From NCBI GenBank assembly GCA_045130235.1, contig JBGUPJ010000034.1, positions 108,563 to 172,562 of the forward strand: DNA of 64,000 bases, in the 5' to 3' direction. The notes under the pieces were generated by a model. The model ran no database searches, had not been told where the DNA came from, and saw only the letters and a list, made by a program, of their open reading frames with translations. The position numbers and the translations under genes are program-made. This document shows, piece after piece, positions 49,467-59,433 of the stretch. Origin of the DNA: UBA1756 sp045130235. GTDB lineage: Bacteria; Bacteroidota; Bacteroidia; Bacteroidales; WCHB1-69. The first letter of the stretch is position 1. The number at the start of each line of letters is the position of its first letter.

Positions 49467-50648
49467 TTAGTTGTAGAGGAAGCTCAGCAACACACCGGCA
49501 GCTACGGCACTACCGATGACACCAGCCACATTCGGACCCATAGCGTGCATCAGCAGGTAGTTGGTCTTGTCGTATTTCAAACCCTCCACATTCGACACAC
49601 GGGCGCTGTCGGGCACGGCCGATACGCCAGAGTTACCAATAAGCGGGTTGATTTTATTGCCCTCTTTGAGGAAGAGGTTGAAAAGTTTCACAAACAGCAC
49701 GCCCGTAGCGGTGGCGATGACGAACGACACAGCACCGAGGAAGAAAATCAGCACCGACTTGGTGTTCAGGAAGGTAGAAGCCTGCGTGGAGCAACCTACC
49801 GTCAAACCGATGAGGATGGTGACGATGTCGATGAGGGCGTTGGAAGCCGTGTTAGCCAAACGCTTGGTAACACCACTTTCTTTCAATAAGTTACCGAAGA
49901 AAAGCATACCGAGCAGCGGCAGGCCCGACGGTACGATGAAAGCGGTGAGCAAGATACAAAGGATGGGGAAGAGGATCTTCTCGCGACGGGTAACCACGCG
50001 GGGCGGACGCATACGGATGCGACGCTCCTTGTCGGTGGTGAGCAGGCGCATGATAGGCGGCTGAATCACCGGCACCAAGGCCATGTACGAGTAGGCCGAA
50101 ATGGCGATGGCTCCCATCAAACTCGGGGCTAACTTCGAGGAGATGAAGATGGCGGTAGGACCGTCAGCACCACCGATGATGCCGATAGCACCAGCTTCCA
50201 TCGGAGTGAAATTCAACGCCAGAGCAATGATGTAGGCGCCAAAAATACCGAACTGCGCCGCCGCTCCGATGAGGATGAGCTTCGGATTGGAAATCAACGC
50301 CGAGAAGTCGGTCATGGCACCGATGCCCAAAAATATCAGTGGGGGATAAAACCCCTTTAACACACCGAAATACAGGTAGTTGAGCACGGCTCCATTTTCA
50401 TATACACCGATTTGCAAACCATCAACAAAGGGGATGTTACCCACGATGATACCAAAACCGATGGGGATGAGCAACATCGGCTCAAACTCTTTCAGAATAG
50501 CAAGGGCAATGAAGAAAATGCCGATGATAATCATGATGATGTTTCCGAGCTGCGCATTGGAAAAACCAGTGTACCCCCAGAAATTTTTTACACCCTCTAA
50601 AAAGTCAGCGCCAACGCCCAATAGACTTGAAGTGAAGATACTATTCAT
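49467..50648 (-). CDS. Na+-translocating decarboxylase beta subunit (OadB/MmdB/GcdB)
   Basis: 393 aa, about nine membrane segments. Family blocks are present: GFGIIVGNIPF, FLGIGAMTDFSALI, GIIGGADGPTAIFISSKLAP (the conserved re-entrant sodium site), and LMHAMGPNVAGVIGSAVAAG. This subunit couples decarboxylation of carboxybiotin to Na+ export. The mce gene lies 22 nt upstream, which points to methylmalonyl-CoA decarboxylation on the propionate route. The alpha (carboxyltransferase), gamma and biotin-carrier genes normally placed between mce and this gene are absent here. Confidence 0.9.
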   Translation of the reverse strand: MNSIFTSSLLGVGADFLEGVKNFWGYTGFSNAQLGNIIMIIIGIFFIALAILKEFEPMLLIPIGFGIIVGNIPFVDGLQIGVYENGAVLNYLYFGVLKGFYPPLIFLGIGAMTDFSALISNPKLILIGAAAQFGIFGAYIIALALNFTPMEAGAIGIIGGADGPTAIFISSKLAPSLMGAIAISAYSYMALVPVIQPPIMRLLTTDKERRIRMRPPRVVTRREKILFPILCILLTAFIVPSGLPLLGMLFFGNLLKESGVTKRLANTASNALIDIVTILIGLTVGCSTQASTFLNTKSVLIFFLGAVSFVIATATGVLFVKLFNLFLKEGNKINPLIGNSGVSAVPDSARVSNVEGLKYDKTNYLLMHAMGPNVAGVIGSAVAAGVLLSFLYN

Positions 50649-50670
50649 AATAGGTTAAAATAAGTCTGTT

Positions 50671-51081
50671 TTATTTGGTGGGATCTTCGCAGAGTTCGGT
50701 AAGAACGCCGCCGGTGCTCTTCGGGTGGAGAAAGCCAATCTGAAGGCCTTCAGCGCCCGCACGCGGAGTTTTGTCAATCAGTCGGACACCTTTATCGGCC
50801 ATCTCGTTCAACGCATTGGCAGCGTTGTCCACGCAGAAAGCGATGTGATGGATGCCCTCGCCGCGCTTCTCGATGAAACCGGCAATGGTGCTCTCCTCAC
50901 AGGTGGGCTCCAACAACTCGATTTTGGTCTGTCCGACCATGAAAAATGCAGTGCGTACCTTCTGGTCTGCAACCTCTTCAGTGGCATAACACTTCATGCC
51001 AAGGATGTTTTCATAATACGGAATTGCATCTTTCAAACTCTTAACGGCAATTCCAATGTGTTCAATATGTGATATTTGCAT
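50671..51081 (-). CDS. mce: Methylmalonyl-CoA epimerase
   Basis: 136 aa, a single VOC-fold unit. HIEHIGIAVKSLKDAIPYYE at the N-terminus with a metal His, IELLEPT, EGIHHIAFCVDN with the second His, and a C-terminal Glu in GGVLTELCED. It interconverts (R)- and (S)-methylmalonyl-CoA in the succinate-propionate pathway. First gene of a two-gene unit with the decarboxylase beta subunit. Confidence 0.92.
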   Translation of the reverse strand: MQISHIEHIGIAVKSLKDAIPYYENILGMKCYATEEVADQKVRTAFFMVGQTKIELLEPTCEESTIAGFIEKRGEGIHHIAFCVDNAANALNEMADKGVRLIDKTPRAGAEGLQIGFLHPKSTGGVLTELCEDPTK

Positions 51082-51164
51082 AACAAAAAATGTTTTCCAA
51101 ATTAACGGCGCAAAAGTACAAAAAAAAGTAAAAATTTCAAACCTTTTCTGAAATATTATTTAAT

Positions 51165-51197
51165 AAAAAAAGCGGCCGAAATTTCAACCGCTTTTTT
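51165..51197. terminator. Terminator between the acyl-CoA ligase and mce genes
   Basis: AAAAAAGCGG and CCGCTTTTTT arms around a 12-nt loop. The poly-T on both sides makes it usable in either direction; it serves the leftward acyl-CoA ligase gene. Confidence 0.8.
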
Positions 51198-51218
51198 GAC
51201 CTGTCAATGAGGGAAAAT

Positions 51219-53024
51219 TTAGGCGTGCAAAGCCTCCTCTGCCGCCTTCTCCTTTTGCTCATACTGATAAATTTCGCGACACAAAGCATCGTACTTTTTG
51301 TACAAAGCCGCACGGCGCAGCTTCAATGTCTGCGAAAGCTCGCCCGTCTGTGGACTCCACGTGTCGGCCACCAACCGGAACTTGCGAATCTGCTCGTGCT
51401 CCGCCAACGTGTCGTTCAACTTCGTGATCTCTCGTTGAATACGCTTGATGACCTCGGCATTGGTACACAGCTCCTCGTTCGACGAATAGTGAATCTTGTG
51501 CTTCGCACACCAGAAGTGCAACGTGTCGAAGTTGGGCACCAGAATCGCCGCCGCAATCTTCTCATTCTCGCCAATCACCATCGCCTGCTCGATGAAGAAC
51601 GACTCTTTCAAGCGGTTCTCCAACACCTGCGGTGCCACATATTTGCCCGTCGAGAGCTTGAAAATCTCCTTCTTACGGTCGGTGATCTTCAAAAATCCAT
51701 CCACCAACGTGCCGATGTCGCCCGTGTGGAACCATCCTTCCTCGTCGATGGCCGCCCGCGTGCTCTCCTCATCTTTGTAGTAACCCACCATCAGACAATC
51801 GCCCTTGGTCAGAATCTCACCATCTTCAGCCAGTTTGAATTCAATGCAGTCGAGCACCGGTCCCACTGTGCCAGGATGCAACTCCTGCTTGCCCGGGTTG
51901 TTGACCGAAATGACGGGAGATGTTTCTGTAAGTCCATATCCCTCAAATACATACATATTAGCCGCAGTAAATGTGCGAATGATGCGTTCTTGGATGGAAG
52001 AGCCTCCCGATACGATAATCATCGGGTTGCCACCCATCTGCTCGCGCCATTTCGAATACACCAACGTGTCGGCGATTCTGTATTTGGTCTTGTAAAACCA
52101 TCCAGTACGCTCATTATCATATACTTGTGCAATTCTAAAAGCCCAAGAGTAGATGACCCTTTTCAGACCTTTCAGGTCTTTTCCGGCGGCCTGCAACTTG
52201 TCGAACATCATCTCCAAAACCCTCGGCACGGCGCAGAAACCCATCGCATGAATGTCTTTCAGGTCTTTTCCGATAGTGGCCAAACTTCCTGCGTAATAAA
52301 TAGTTCCGCCCAAAATCTGGTACATATAGTTGCAAACGCGTTCATACACGTGACACAGTGGCAGGAAACTCAGCACGCAGGCGTGATAATCGTGCGTGTT
52401 CATCGAGGCCACTTTCGCCGCATTGATGACCATGCTTTTGTGCCTCAGCATCACTCCTTTAGGTTTCCCTGTCGTGCCTGATGTGTAAATCATTGTGCCG
52501 ATGTCCTCGGGCGAGGTGTTCTGCTTGATTTCTTCAATCACAGGGCGCCATTTCTCGATGTTGGCACGGCCGATTTCCAGCAAGTCGTCAAAACTGCGCC
52601 GTCCTTCGATTTTCGCGATGGTAAAAATTTCAGGCTGTAAGGTCAGGTCGGGAATGGCCGGCTCCACCCTCTTGTAGATTTGTTCCACGCCGATCACAAT
52701 CAGCTTGGTGTCGCAGTGGTTGAGGATGTAGCGGTAGTCGTTTTCGTTAAGAGTCGGATATACAGGCACATGGATGCCGCCTGCCATCGCGATGCCCATG
52801 TCCAGGAAGTTCCATTCCGGACGGTTCTGCATGATGGTGGCCACTTTGTCGCCTTTTTTCACACCCAGTTCCAAAAGGGCGGATGAGATGGCGTACGCGT
52901 GCTCAAAATATTCGTCAATGGTATATTTTTTCCATTTGCCATCGGCCTCGCGACGAGCAAGAATGTCCTTGTTTCCGTATTCTTTCAGATGGTCTAAAAT
53001 GTCAAAAATTCTCAGCATTTTCAT
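51219..53024 (-). CDS. fadD: Long-chain acyl-CoA synthetase (AMP-binding)
   Basis: 601 aa. P-loop YTSGTTGKPKGVM, EGYGLTETSPVISVN, GWFHTGDIG, and the A10-type lysine region ITDRKKEIFKLSTGKYVAPQ. The eukaryote-like long-chain type (A-NL-rich N-terminus, VPVYPTLNENDYRYIL) common in Bacteroidota. It activates fatty acids to acyl-CoA through acyl-AMP. The gene symbol reflects family only. Confidence 0.88.
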   Translation of the reverse strand: MKMLRIFDILDHLKEYGNKDILARREADGKWKKYTIDEYFEHAYAISSALLELGVKKGDKVATIMQNRPEWNFLDMGIAMAGGIHVPVYPTLNENDYRYILNHCDTKLIVIGVEQIYKRVEPAIPDLTLQPEIFTIAKIEGRRSFDDLLEIGRANIEKWRPVIEEIKQNTSPEDIGTMIYTSGTTGKPKGVMLRHKSMVINAAKVASMNTHDYHACVLSFLPLCHVYERVCNYMYQILGGTIYYAGSLATIGKDLKDIHAMGFCAVPRVLEMMFDKLQAAGKDLKGLKRVIYSWAFRIAQVYDNERTGWFYKTKYRIADTLVYSKWREQMGGNPMIIVSGGSSIQERIIRTFTAANMYVFEGYGLTETSPVISVNNPGKQELHPGTVGPVLDCIEFKLAEDGEILTKGDCLMVGYYKDEESTRAAIDEEGWFHTGDIGTLVDGFLKITDRKKEIFKLSTGKYVAPQVLENRLKESFFIEQAMVIGENEKIAAAILVPNFDTLHFWCAKHKIHYSSNEELCTNAEVIKRIQREITKLNDTLAEHEQIRKFRLVADTWSPQTGELSQTLKLRRAALYKKYDALCREIYQYEQKEKAAEEALHA

Positions 53025-53097
53025 AGTTCAATAGTTTTAAGACGAATGTGAAATTTTTGGGGCGCAAAAATACAACTTTATTGTGAAATGGTAAGTT

Positions 53098-53568
53098 TTA
53101 GTACGGAATCTTGTGCAAGTAGTTCTTCCACTTGAATAATGCGGAGACTGCCTCTTCACGGTCGTGCTGCTCAGTAGGGATCTTTCTTTCGGCAGGGGGC
53201 ACTGCGATTTCGTGGTAAATCATCGAGTCGTCGAAGCCGATCTCCGAGCAGTCTTCGCGCTGGGCGGCATAATAGATGTGATCGGGACGTGCCCAGTAGA
53301 TGGCGCCCAGACACATGGGACAAGGTTCGCAGCTGGCATATATCTCACAACCAGTGAGTTGGAAGCTCTTCAAGTGCTGGCAGGCCTCGCGAATGGCCAT
53401 CACCTCAGCATGAGCCGTCGGGTCGTTGTTGGCCGTCACACGGTTACTGCCCCGTCCGATAATCTCTCCGTCTTTCACCACCACCGCGCCGAAAGGACCG
53501 CCCTTGCCGTCTTCCAGAAAACGCTGCGACAGCGCTATCGCTTCCATCATAAACTTCTTTTCGTACAT
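53098..53568 (-). CDS. guaD: Guanine deaminase (CDA-fold)
   Basis: 156 aa. Zinc motif HAE (53-55) and EPCPMC (81-86). The sequence around it (GGPFGAVVVKDGEIIGRGSN, NDPTAHAEVMAIREAC, CLGAIYWARP, GFDDSMIYHEI) follows Bacillus GuaD nearly word for word, including its 156-residue length and the C-terminal swapped segment. It converts guanine to xanthine. A leftward -7 box TACTTTTGC lies at 53609-53617. Confidence 0.9.
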   Translation of the reverse strand: MYEKKFMMEAIALSQRFLEDGKGGPFGAVVVKDGEIIGRGSNRVTANNDPTAHAEVMAIREACQHLKSFQLTGCEIYASCEPCPMCLGAIYWARPDHIYYAAQREDCSEIGFDDSMIYHEIAVPPAERKIPTEQHDREEAVSALFKWKNYLHKIPY

Positions 53569-53690
53569 TTTTTTGCTTTTTTAGTCCGAATACATCTGTT
53601 TTGTCGCTGCAAAAGTACAATTTTAATTGGAAATTGACAATCTTTTACTATTTTTATGAGTCTAAAAGCAGTTTTTTGAAAAAAAACGAC

Positions 53691-53699
53691 TATTTTTGC
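53691..53699 (+). promoter_or_regulatory. -7 promoter box of the large T9SS gene
   Basis: TATTTTTGC, 66 nt upstream of the ATG at 53766. Confidence 0.6.
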
Positions 53700-53765
53700 A
53701 GGATAATATTTTAAACTTGGAATTATTGTATATAAACCTATTTATTAATTAAAAATCAATCAGTT

Positions 53766-56261
53766 ATGAAAAAGATTTTTGCAATTTTTGTGTTGTGTTT
53801 TGCCGTTTTTATGGCGAATGCACAGAAAAGCACTGGGCTTGCCCCGCGTCATCAGGCGCATGTGAATGGGACAGTGTCTACCGAAGCTTTCCGTTCTTTG
53901 CAAACGGAAGCTATTGTGGCACTTTCCGGTACAGCACTCAACCATTTTACGTTGGGGAATCCTGCAGACCTCACCAGCTACGGTGTTTCTGCTTCTGAGT
54001 TTACAAACTCATGCGAGTACTACAACCTCAACTACTACTTCGCCACTTCTACCAGTGGCCAGTTCGGTACCATCAACCCTACTACGGGTGTGCAGACCAT
54101 CATCAGAACAGGTAACAACTCTGGTTCTGTTGCTTTCAATCACGCCGACAACACCATGTACGGTCTCTCACTGGGCAGCACCTCAACGCTTTACTCGATT
54201 GACCCTGCCACTGGTGTTGAAACACAAGTCGTTTCAATTACTGATGACACCACCTATTTCATGATGGCCATGACCATCACCAACGATGGCCGTTTCATCG
54301 TGGTGAACGCCAGCCGTGAATCCATTGATGAGCTTGATCCCACCACGGGTACGCTCACCCCGCTCATTCCGGCAGGTTTCAACATCAACTACGGACAGGA
54401 TATCGCTGTTGACCGTGAGACCAACACCGTGTATTGGGCTGCTTACAATGCCGATGCTTCCGAAGGTCAGCTCTATGCTTTGGATCTGACTAACCATACG
54501 TTGAGCCTTATCGGTGCTTTCGAGGACCAGGTCGCTGGCTTCAGCCCGCTGAACTATAGCGATGCCGAGCTTGAACGCCCCGCTGCTGTCAGCAACTTTA
54601 CTGCTACTCCCGACCCGAACCACGGCCTCAGCGCTGACCTCGCTTGGACCAACCCCACCCTTACCATCGGTGGCGAGGCCCTTACTGCTCTCACCTCTGT
54701 TGAACTTTATCGCAATGGTGAACTTCTTTACTCCTTCGCTAACCCGACCGTGGGTGGTGCCATGACCTATACCGACAATTCCATCCCTACCGATGGCGCT
54801 TACAGCTATACGGTTTATGCTGTTAACAACGCTGGTGATGGTGTCGAAGCTTCTGTCACTGCTCTCGTGGGCAACTTGTGCGAGTACTCCATCGTGATGG
54901 AAGACTCCTGGGGCGACGGTTGGAATGGTGCCGCTATCGAAGTGTATGCTGGCACTACTCTGATGGCTTCAGCCACCATCTCCTCTGGCACCGACGCCAC
55001 TGTTAATGTTCCCCTGCCGCTCGGCGAATGCAGCTTTGTGTGGGTTTCCGGCAGCTATGATTCAGAATGCTCCTTCGTCATCAACGACCCCTTCGGAGTT
55101 CCGGTCTTCATCGCTGACGCAGCTCCCGCCGAAGGCAACTTCCTGACAATCCAGAATACCTGTGCAGCTCCCGCCCCGTTCATCCATCCCGATGAAACCA
55201 GTGTTTCTTTCGTGGCTATCCCTGTTGGCACGACCTCCGGCGCAAAAACCATCAATTTGCTCACCTACGGTCTTACTTCCAGCATCACCGCTACCACAGA
55301 GGCCCCGTTTGAAGTGTCTGCCGACAATGTGACCTTCTCCACCACCGCTACCATCGCTGCCACCGAAGCTTCCGAGCAGCATGTTCTGTATGTCCGCTTC
55401 GTCCCCACTGAAGCTGGCGATGTTACCGGCGTTGTCACTTTCTCTGCCGACAATGCCAGCGATACTACCGTTGCTTTGAACGGTAATGCTGTTGATTGTA
55501 GCGGCGATATCGGTACCGTTCCGTTTACCGAAAACTTCGAAGGTGGTGCCTTCCCGCCCGCTTGCTGGACGCTCGAATCTAACAACTCAGTGACTTGGGG
55601 ATCAGCAGTTTCAGATAACGACCAATCCACCTGGGCTTATTGCAACTATGGTGCAGCTGGTGAACAGCAGGATGAGAGATTGATTACCAAAACCCTCGAC
55701 CTCACCACCAACCTCACCAGCCTTGCTCTGACTTTCGATTTCATTGCAAGCTACTACTATGTTACCAATGAAGATCCTGCTGAACAATACAACCTCCTTG
55801 TTTACATCAGCACCGACAATGGTAATACTTTCTCCTCTACTCCTATTTATGATATGAGAAACGATCAGGGAGAGTTTGAAAACTGGGAAATCACGAGTGC
55901 AACTGTTGACCTCACCTCCTATATCGGCGAGACCAATGTTAAGCTGATGTTCAACTATTATGGTGTGTATGGCGCTGAAATGTGGATCGACAACATTATG
56001 ATTGACGAAAGCCATGTGGGCATCGAAGAGGAAGCTATGAACACGGTTTCCATCTACCCGAACCCCGCTACCACCGTTCTGAATGTGGAAGCTGAAGGTT
56101 ACAAAACCCTCGAGATCGTGAACCTCCTTGGCCAGACCGTTTACACTGCCAATGCTACCAGCAGCATGCAGATCAACGTCAGCAACCTCAACAGCGGCGT
56201 TTACTTTGTCCGCCTGAACGGTGCCAATGGTACTACTACTCAGAAGTTCATCAAGAAATAG
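53766..56261 (+). CDS. Large T9SS-secreted adhesin-like protein
   Basis: 831 aa. Signal peptide about 1-20 (MKKIFAIFVLCFAVFMANAQ). Residues about 60-280 resemble a propeller-like domain with repeated TGVQT/TGVET/TGTLT units. Residues about 285-365 are a fibronectin III module. Residues 370-470 are a CEYSIVMEDSWGDGWNGAAI domain. Then an abnormal-spindle-like beta domain and a cleaved-adhesin/MAM-type domain (FTENFEGGAFPPACWT) follow. The last about 75 residues are a type A T9SS signal (VSIYPNPATTVLNVEAE, NSGVYFVRLNG, KFIKK). It is probably surface-attached after sortase (PorU) cleavage. Ligand unknown. Confidence 0.88.
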   Translation: MKKIFAIFVLCFAVFMANAQKSTGLAPRHQAHVNGTVSTEAFRSLQTEAIVALSGTALNHFTLGNPADLTSYGVSASEFTNSCEYYNLNYYFATSTSGQFGTINPTTGVQTIIRTGNNSGSVAFNHADNTMYGLSLGSTSTLYSIDPATGVETQVVSITDDTTYFMMAMTITNDGRFIVVNASRESIDELDPTTGTLTPLIPAGFNINYGQDIAVDRETNTVYWAAYNADASEGQLYALDLTNHTLSLIGAFEDQVAGFSPLNYSDAELERPAAVSNFTATPDPNHGLSADLAWTNPTLTIGGEALTALTSVELYRNGELLYSFANPTVGGAMTYTDNSIPTDGAYSYTVYAVNNAGDGVEASVTALVGNLCEYSIVMEDSWGDGWNGAAIEVYAGTTLMASATISSGTDATVNVPLPLGECSFVWVSGSYDSECSFVINDPFGVPVFIADAAPAEGNFLTIQNTCAAPAPFIHPDETSVSFVAIPVGTTSGAKTINLLTYGLTSSITATTEAPFEVSADNVTFSTTATIAATEASEQHVLYVRFVPTEAGDVTGVVTFSADNASDTTVALNGNAVDCSGDIGTVPFTENFEGGAFPPACWTLESNNSVTWGSAVSDNDQSTWAYCNYGAAGEQQDERLITKTLDLTTNLTSLALTFDFIASYYYVTNEDPAEQYNLLVYISTDNGNTFSSTPIYDMRNDQGEFENWEITSATVDLTSYIGETNVKLMFNYYGVYGAEMWIDNIMIDESHVGIEEEAMNTVSIYPNPATTVLNVEAEGYKTLEIVNLLGQTVYTANATSSMQINVSNLNSGVYFVRLNGANGTTTQKFIKK

Positions 56262-56284
56262 TCAATTCTTTGATACTTACTAAA

Positions 56285-56317
56285 AGAGAGGAATCCATGG
56301 GGTTCCTCTCTTTTTTA
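56285..56317 (+). terminator. Terminator after the large T9SS gene
   Basis: 9-bp stem AGAGAGGAA / TTCCTCTCT, 9-nt loop and a T-run. Confidence 0.9.
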
Positions 56318-56341
56318 TTTCAAAAAAATAAACAGTTGCTA

Positions 56342-57244
56342 CTATTTGAGTTTCACGAGCTTATAGTTGGCGTAGCGAAACAATGGTTGGTGGAAAAATT
56401 TCTCCAACACATTCAGAAATTTCTGCTTGAAAGTCATATTGGATAAAGAGGGGTCATACGAGAAATCCCAATCTTTTGAAGCTATCATTTCTTTCATGTA
56501 GACAGGATGGGGCTTTTCGAAGAGAATGAGTTTATCGACCTCATTGTAGTCAAAATCTTGACTATCGGTGTGTTCTTTTAGCCATTGGTCGGTGTGCCAG
56601 AAACGGTGGAAATAGTTGGCTTTTTTCTTCATGAATTTTGGATTTCTGACATACGAGTAGTGATAAATAGGGATATTAGTGTTGATGACCCGTAATTTTT
56701 CGCCGACATCTCCATTATTATAGGATTCATAGGAGGAATAGCGGCGAAATCCCTGCGAGTCGCGGTATGAAAAGACATGCCCGTCATTTTTAAAGGCTCG
56801 AATTTCAAAGTTGTGAACTTTTCTGCTGTCACGAATATGAGAGTAGTCGCCCCAAAAGTGGAGGAATGGAAACAATAAGCCATCCACATTTTCCATTTTG
56901 TCTGCTATCTCAATGTATTCCTTGATTTTGAAGACCTCGTCTTCGTGTATCACCTCATCGGCTTGAATGTGTAACCCCCAGTCGCCGGTAATATTTAATA
57001 TGCCTAAATTGGATTGTATGGCAAAAATCTTACCGCTCGACCGATTGGTCTCATCCCAAACGGAATCGACGATTTTGATTTTGGGGTTATTCAAAGCCTC
57101 CACCCTTTCGCGGGTTCCATCTGTGGAATCGCCCACCACCACAATCATTTCATCTACAATGGGAAGAATCGATTGAATGGCTGCGATATAGGGGTATTGG
57201 TAAAGATTGCCATTCCTTACGTATGTAAAACCGCTTATTTTCAA
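56342..57244 (-). CDS. Family 2-like glycosyltransferase
   Basis: 300 aa, GT-A fold. IVDEMIVVVGDSTDGTRERV gives the nucleotide-binding strand, WGLHIQADEVIHEDE holds the xDxD-like metal site (QADE), and YWHF/HYSYVRNPKFM marks the acceptor side. Such GT2 enzymes build capsule, LPS or O-glycans. It is not in a polysaccharide cluster here. The sugar donor is unknown. Confidence 0.75.
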   Translation of the reverse strand: MKISGFTYVRNGNLYQYPYIAAIQSILPIVDEMIVVVGDSTDGTRERVEALNNPKIKIVDSVWDETNRSSGKIFAIQSNLGILNITGDWGLHIQADEVIHEDEVFKIKEYIEIADKMENVDGLLFPFLHFWGDYSHIRDSRKVHNFEIRAFKNDGHVFSYRDSQGFRRYSSYESYNNGDVGEKLRVINTNIPIYHYSYVRNPKFMKKKANYFHRFWHTDQWLKEHTDSQDFDYNEVDKLILFEKPHPVYMKEMIASKDWDFSYDPSLSNMTFKQKFLNVLEKFFHQPLFRYANYKLVKLK

Positions 57245-57298
57245 TTGTTTTTTTGATTTTTTTGTGAAATGTTACACATAACTAATATTCTCGATGAC

Positions 57299-58885
57299 TC
57301 ACACTATCACCTCGAAAATACGCTTCCCGTTCCACTCTATCCACTGCGGGTCAGAGTCTGGCTGCGAGTTGCAGGGGGTACAAGCCCCGTTTTTCCTCTT
57401 CGAGAAGTCGAAAGTCACAAGGTAGCCCTCGTCAATGCCGCGGGTGGCGAGGTATCCGGAAAGCTGGTCACGACCGAGTTCTTCGTACTTGTCTCCTCGC
57501 CAGATCTTTAGTTCAATGATGAACTCCTGCTCGCCGTAAGTTACTACAAGATCCATGCGGCGGTTGTCGCGGGTCTGCGGCTCCACGTAGTAAAACCCCG
57601 TCCCGTTGATGATGGGCTTCAGGAAAGTGAGGAACAGCAGACGGCCTTCCCGCTCAAGGAACGGCACGGTGCTTTCGCGGTATTCTTCCTGCATCAAGTC
57701 GCGGAAACGGGCGACTACATGCTCCATGTTCAGCTTTCCGTTCTTCACGTAGTTGAGCTGGAACGGCGACAGCTTTGCTCCTTGCTCACGCATGGTCTTG
57801 TTGCTGAAATAAACAAACAGAACCTCTTCAAAAACAAGGTTGTGAATCATGGTCTTGCCACGCTGGTTCTCGCGAATATAGGAGAACATATTGGCCAGTC
57901 GTACAATGGGGTCAATCATCGAATAACTGTATTCTTGCCCGTTGATGACGATGGAGTATAGGAACTCGCACAGTTCATGATTGTTTTCAACATTCTTGGA
58001 AAGGTCGTCGATGAGGGTGACATTCTCCCCTTTGGCGATAATTTTCACTGCTTTCTGAACATTTTCCAATGTCCAAACAGCATCCAGGCGTTCATCAATG
58101 ATTTTGCAGATATAGCTTACCAAAAAAGGATACCCTGTCGTGTATTTGTAAATCTCCTCGCTCACCGCCGGGATGTCCATGCCTGTGTGCGTGTCGCGCT
58201 CATAGTCGCCGAGCATCTGCGCGATCTCCCCGGGGTGGAAGGTCATGTCCACGTTGAAATCTGCGGCGATGTTCCACGGCGAGTTGTATTTTTTCTCTGC
58301 ATCCGATCGGATTTTCAGTTTGAGATTTTTCACATCATACACGCCAGCGAGGATAACGCTGTGGAAAGAGGAGTCCATACCTTCCCTGTCACGCTCCAAG
58401 TATTTATTGCGCAACATTCCCAGAAAATTCAAAAACAACTGGTTATCGCTGCTTTTGTCCACCTCGTCAATAGTTATCACAACAGGTTTTGGACAAGTTT
58501 TGCAAAAATCCGTGATAACCAATGCCAAGCCTTCAATGGATGAAGCGCCGCTGTTTTGCCAGACCTCAATCAAATCTTCATTTATGTGGTGAGAGGTGAG
58601 GTTTCTTATCATTTGCCGCTTAAATGTGGCGACAAATGCTTCAGAGCTTGCAAACGCCTCATCACCCAGGCCTTCAAAGCTCAACGGGATGACCAAGTAT
58701 TTGTTCGATAACCCCCGCCAAATCGTATTCAGCATTGTGGTTTTTCCGTATTGCCGCGCCCTGTTGATGGTGAAGTAGTCGCCGCGGTCTATCATCGTTT
58801 CCACCGCCTTGAAGCGGGTCTCCGAGTCCACCATATAGTGCCACTCCGGGTTGCAACTGCCTGTTACGTTGAATCTTTTCCGCAT
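57299..58885 (-). CDS. AAA-ATPase-like protein with PD-(D/E)xK C-terminal domain (DUF1703)
   Basis: 528 aa from MRKRFNVTGSCNPEWHYMVD. The N-terminal AAA-ATPase_like domain has Walker A RQYGKTTML (about 42-50) and Walker B VVITIDEVDKSS. The C-terminal PDDEXK_9 nuclease-like domain includes RRMDLVVTYGEQEFIIELK (D-x(n)-E-x-K). The family is large and mobile in Bacteroidales, with unproven function. The leftward promoter TATCTTTGC (58907-58915) fixes the start below the longer open frame. Confidence 0.85.
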   Translation of the reverse strand: MRKRFNVTGSCNPEWHYMVDSETRFKAVETMIDRGDYFTINRARQYGKTTMLNTIWRGLSNKYLVIPLSFEGLGDEAFASSEAFVATFKRQMIRNLTSHHINEDLIEVWQNSGASSIEGLALVITDFCKTCPKPVVITIDEVDKSSDNQLFLNFLGMLRNKYLERDREGMDSSFHSVILAGVYDVKNLKLKIRSDAEKKYNSPWNIAADFNVDMTFHPGEIAQMLGDYERDTHTGMDIPAVSEEIYKYTTGYPFLVSYICKIIDERLDAVWTLENVQKAVKIIAKGENVTLIDDLSKNVENNHELCEFLYSIVINGQEYSYSMIDPIVRLANMFSYIRENQRGKTMIHNLVFEEVLFVYFSNKTMREQGAKLSPFQLNYVKNGKLNMEHVVARFRDLMQEEYRESTVPFLEREGRLLFLTFLKPIINGTGFYYVEPQTRDNRRMDLVVTYGEQEFIIELKIWRGDKYEELGRDQLSGYLATRGIDEGYLVTFDFSKRKNGACTPCNSQPDSDPQWIEWNGKRIFEVIV

Positions 58886-58967
58886 CTCGCCAATGATTTT
58901 TTTTTCAAGGCGCAAAGATACAACTTTTTGGGAGAAAATGTCACACCCTTTTCGCACAATGAAGGGA

Positions 58968-59417
58968 TTAGTATCGGTAAAATTTCATGATTACTTTCGT
59001 TGAAGAACTCCCTAAATTGGTGACTTCTATGTAAAGATCGTTGATGTTAGTTGGCTTGCTGAAGGTTCCAGCGGGGTCGAAACCGCTCTTCAAAATTTTT
59101 GTTTCAGCCGTTGCACCTGCGATACCTTGTCCTTGTGTATAAACATATAATTTTAGCTTATTGTTGCTGGAGGTGGCAACCTCATAATTATACCACCAGC
59201 TTCCTACGTCCTTATATTTCCAAGTGTATTCTTCTCCACTACTGAGATAGACGGTCTTGTAATCTAGGAGCTCTTTGTCTTGAATATTCTCGGAGCCATT
59301 TTTGATGGACTTGTTTTCCTTATTGGAGAGAATTTTGGAATCCTCGTATTGGTCTTGTGCGAAAGTCTGTGTGCCTACACAGAATAATGCGGCGAGCAGC
59401 AAAACGATTTTTTTCAT
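58968..59417 (-). CDS. Small secreted hypothetical protein
   Basis: 149 aa from MKKIVLLLAALFCVGTQTFA (signal peptide). The mature protein has a beta-sandwich character (SSGEEYTWKYKDVGSWWYNY, INDLYIEVTNLGSSSTKVIM). Its start lies behind both conserved leader elements (59434-59449 and 59463-59517), which otherwise occur in the defence-like island. No family is recognised. Confidence 0.6.
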   Translation of the reverse strand: MKKIVLLLAALFCVGTQTFAQDQYEDSKILSNKENKSIKNGSENIQDKELLDYKTVYLSSGEEYTWKYKDVGSWWYNYEVATSSNNKLKLYVYTQGQGIAGATAETKILKSGFDPAGTFSKPTNINDLYIEVTNLGSSSTKVIMKFYRY

Positions 59418-59433
59418 AAAACTTTCCCTATTA

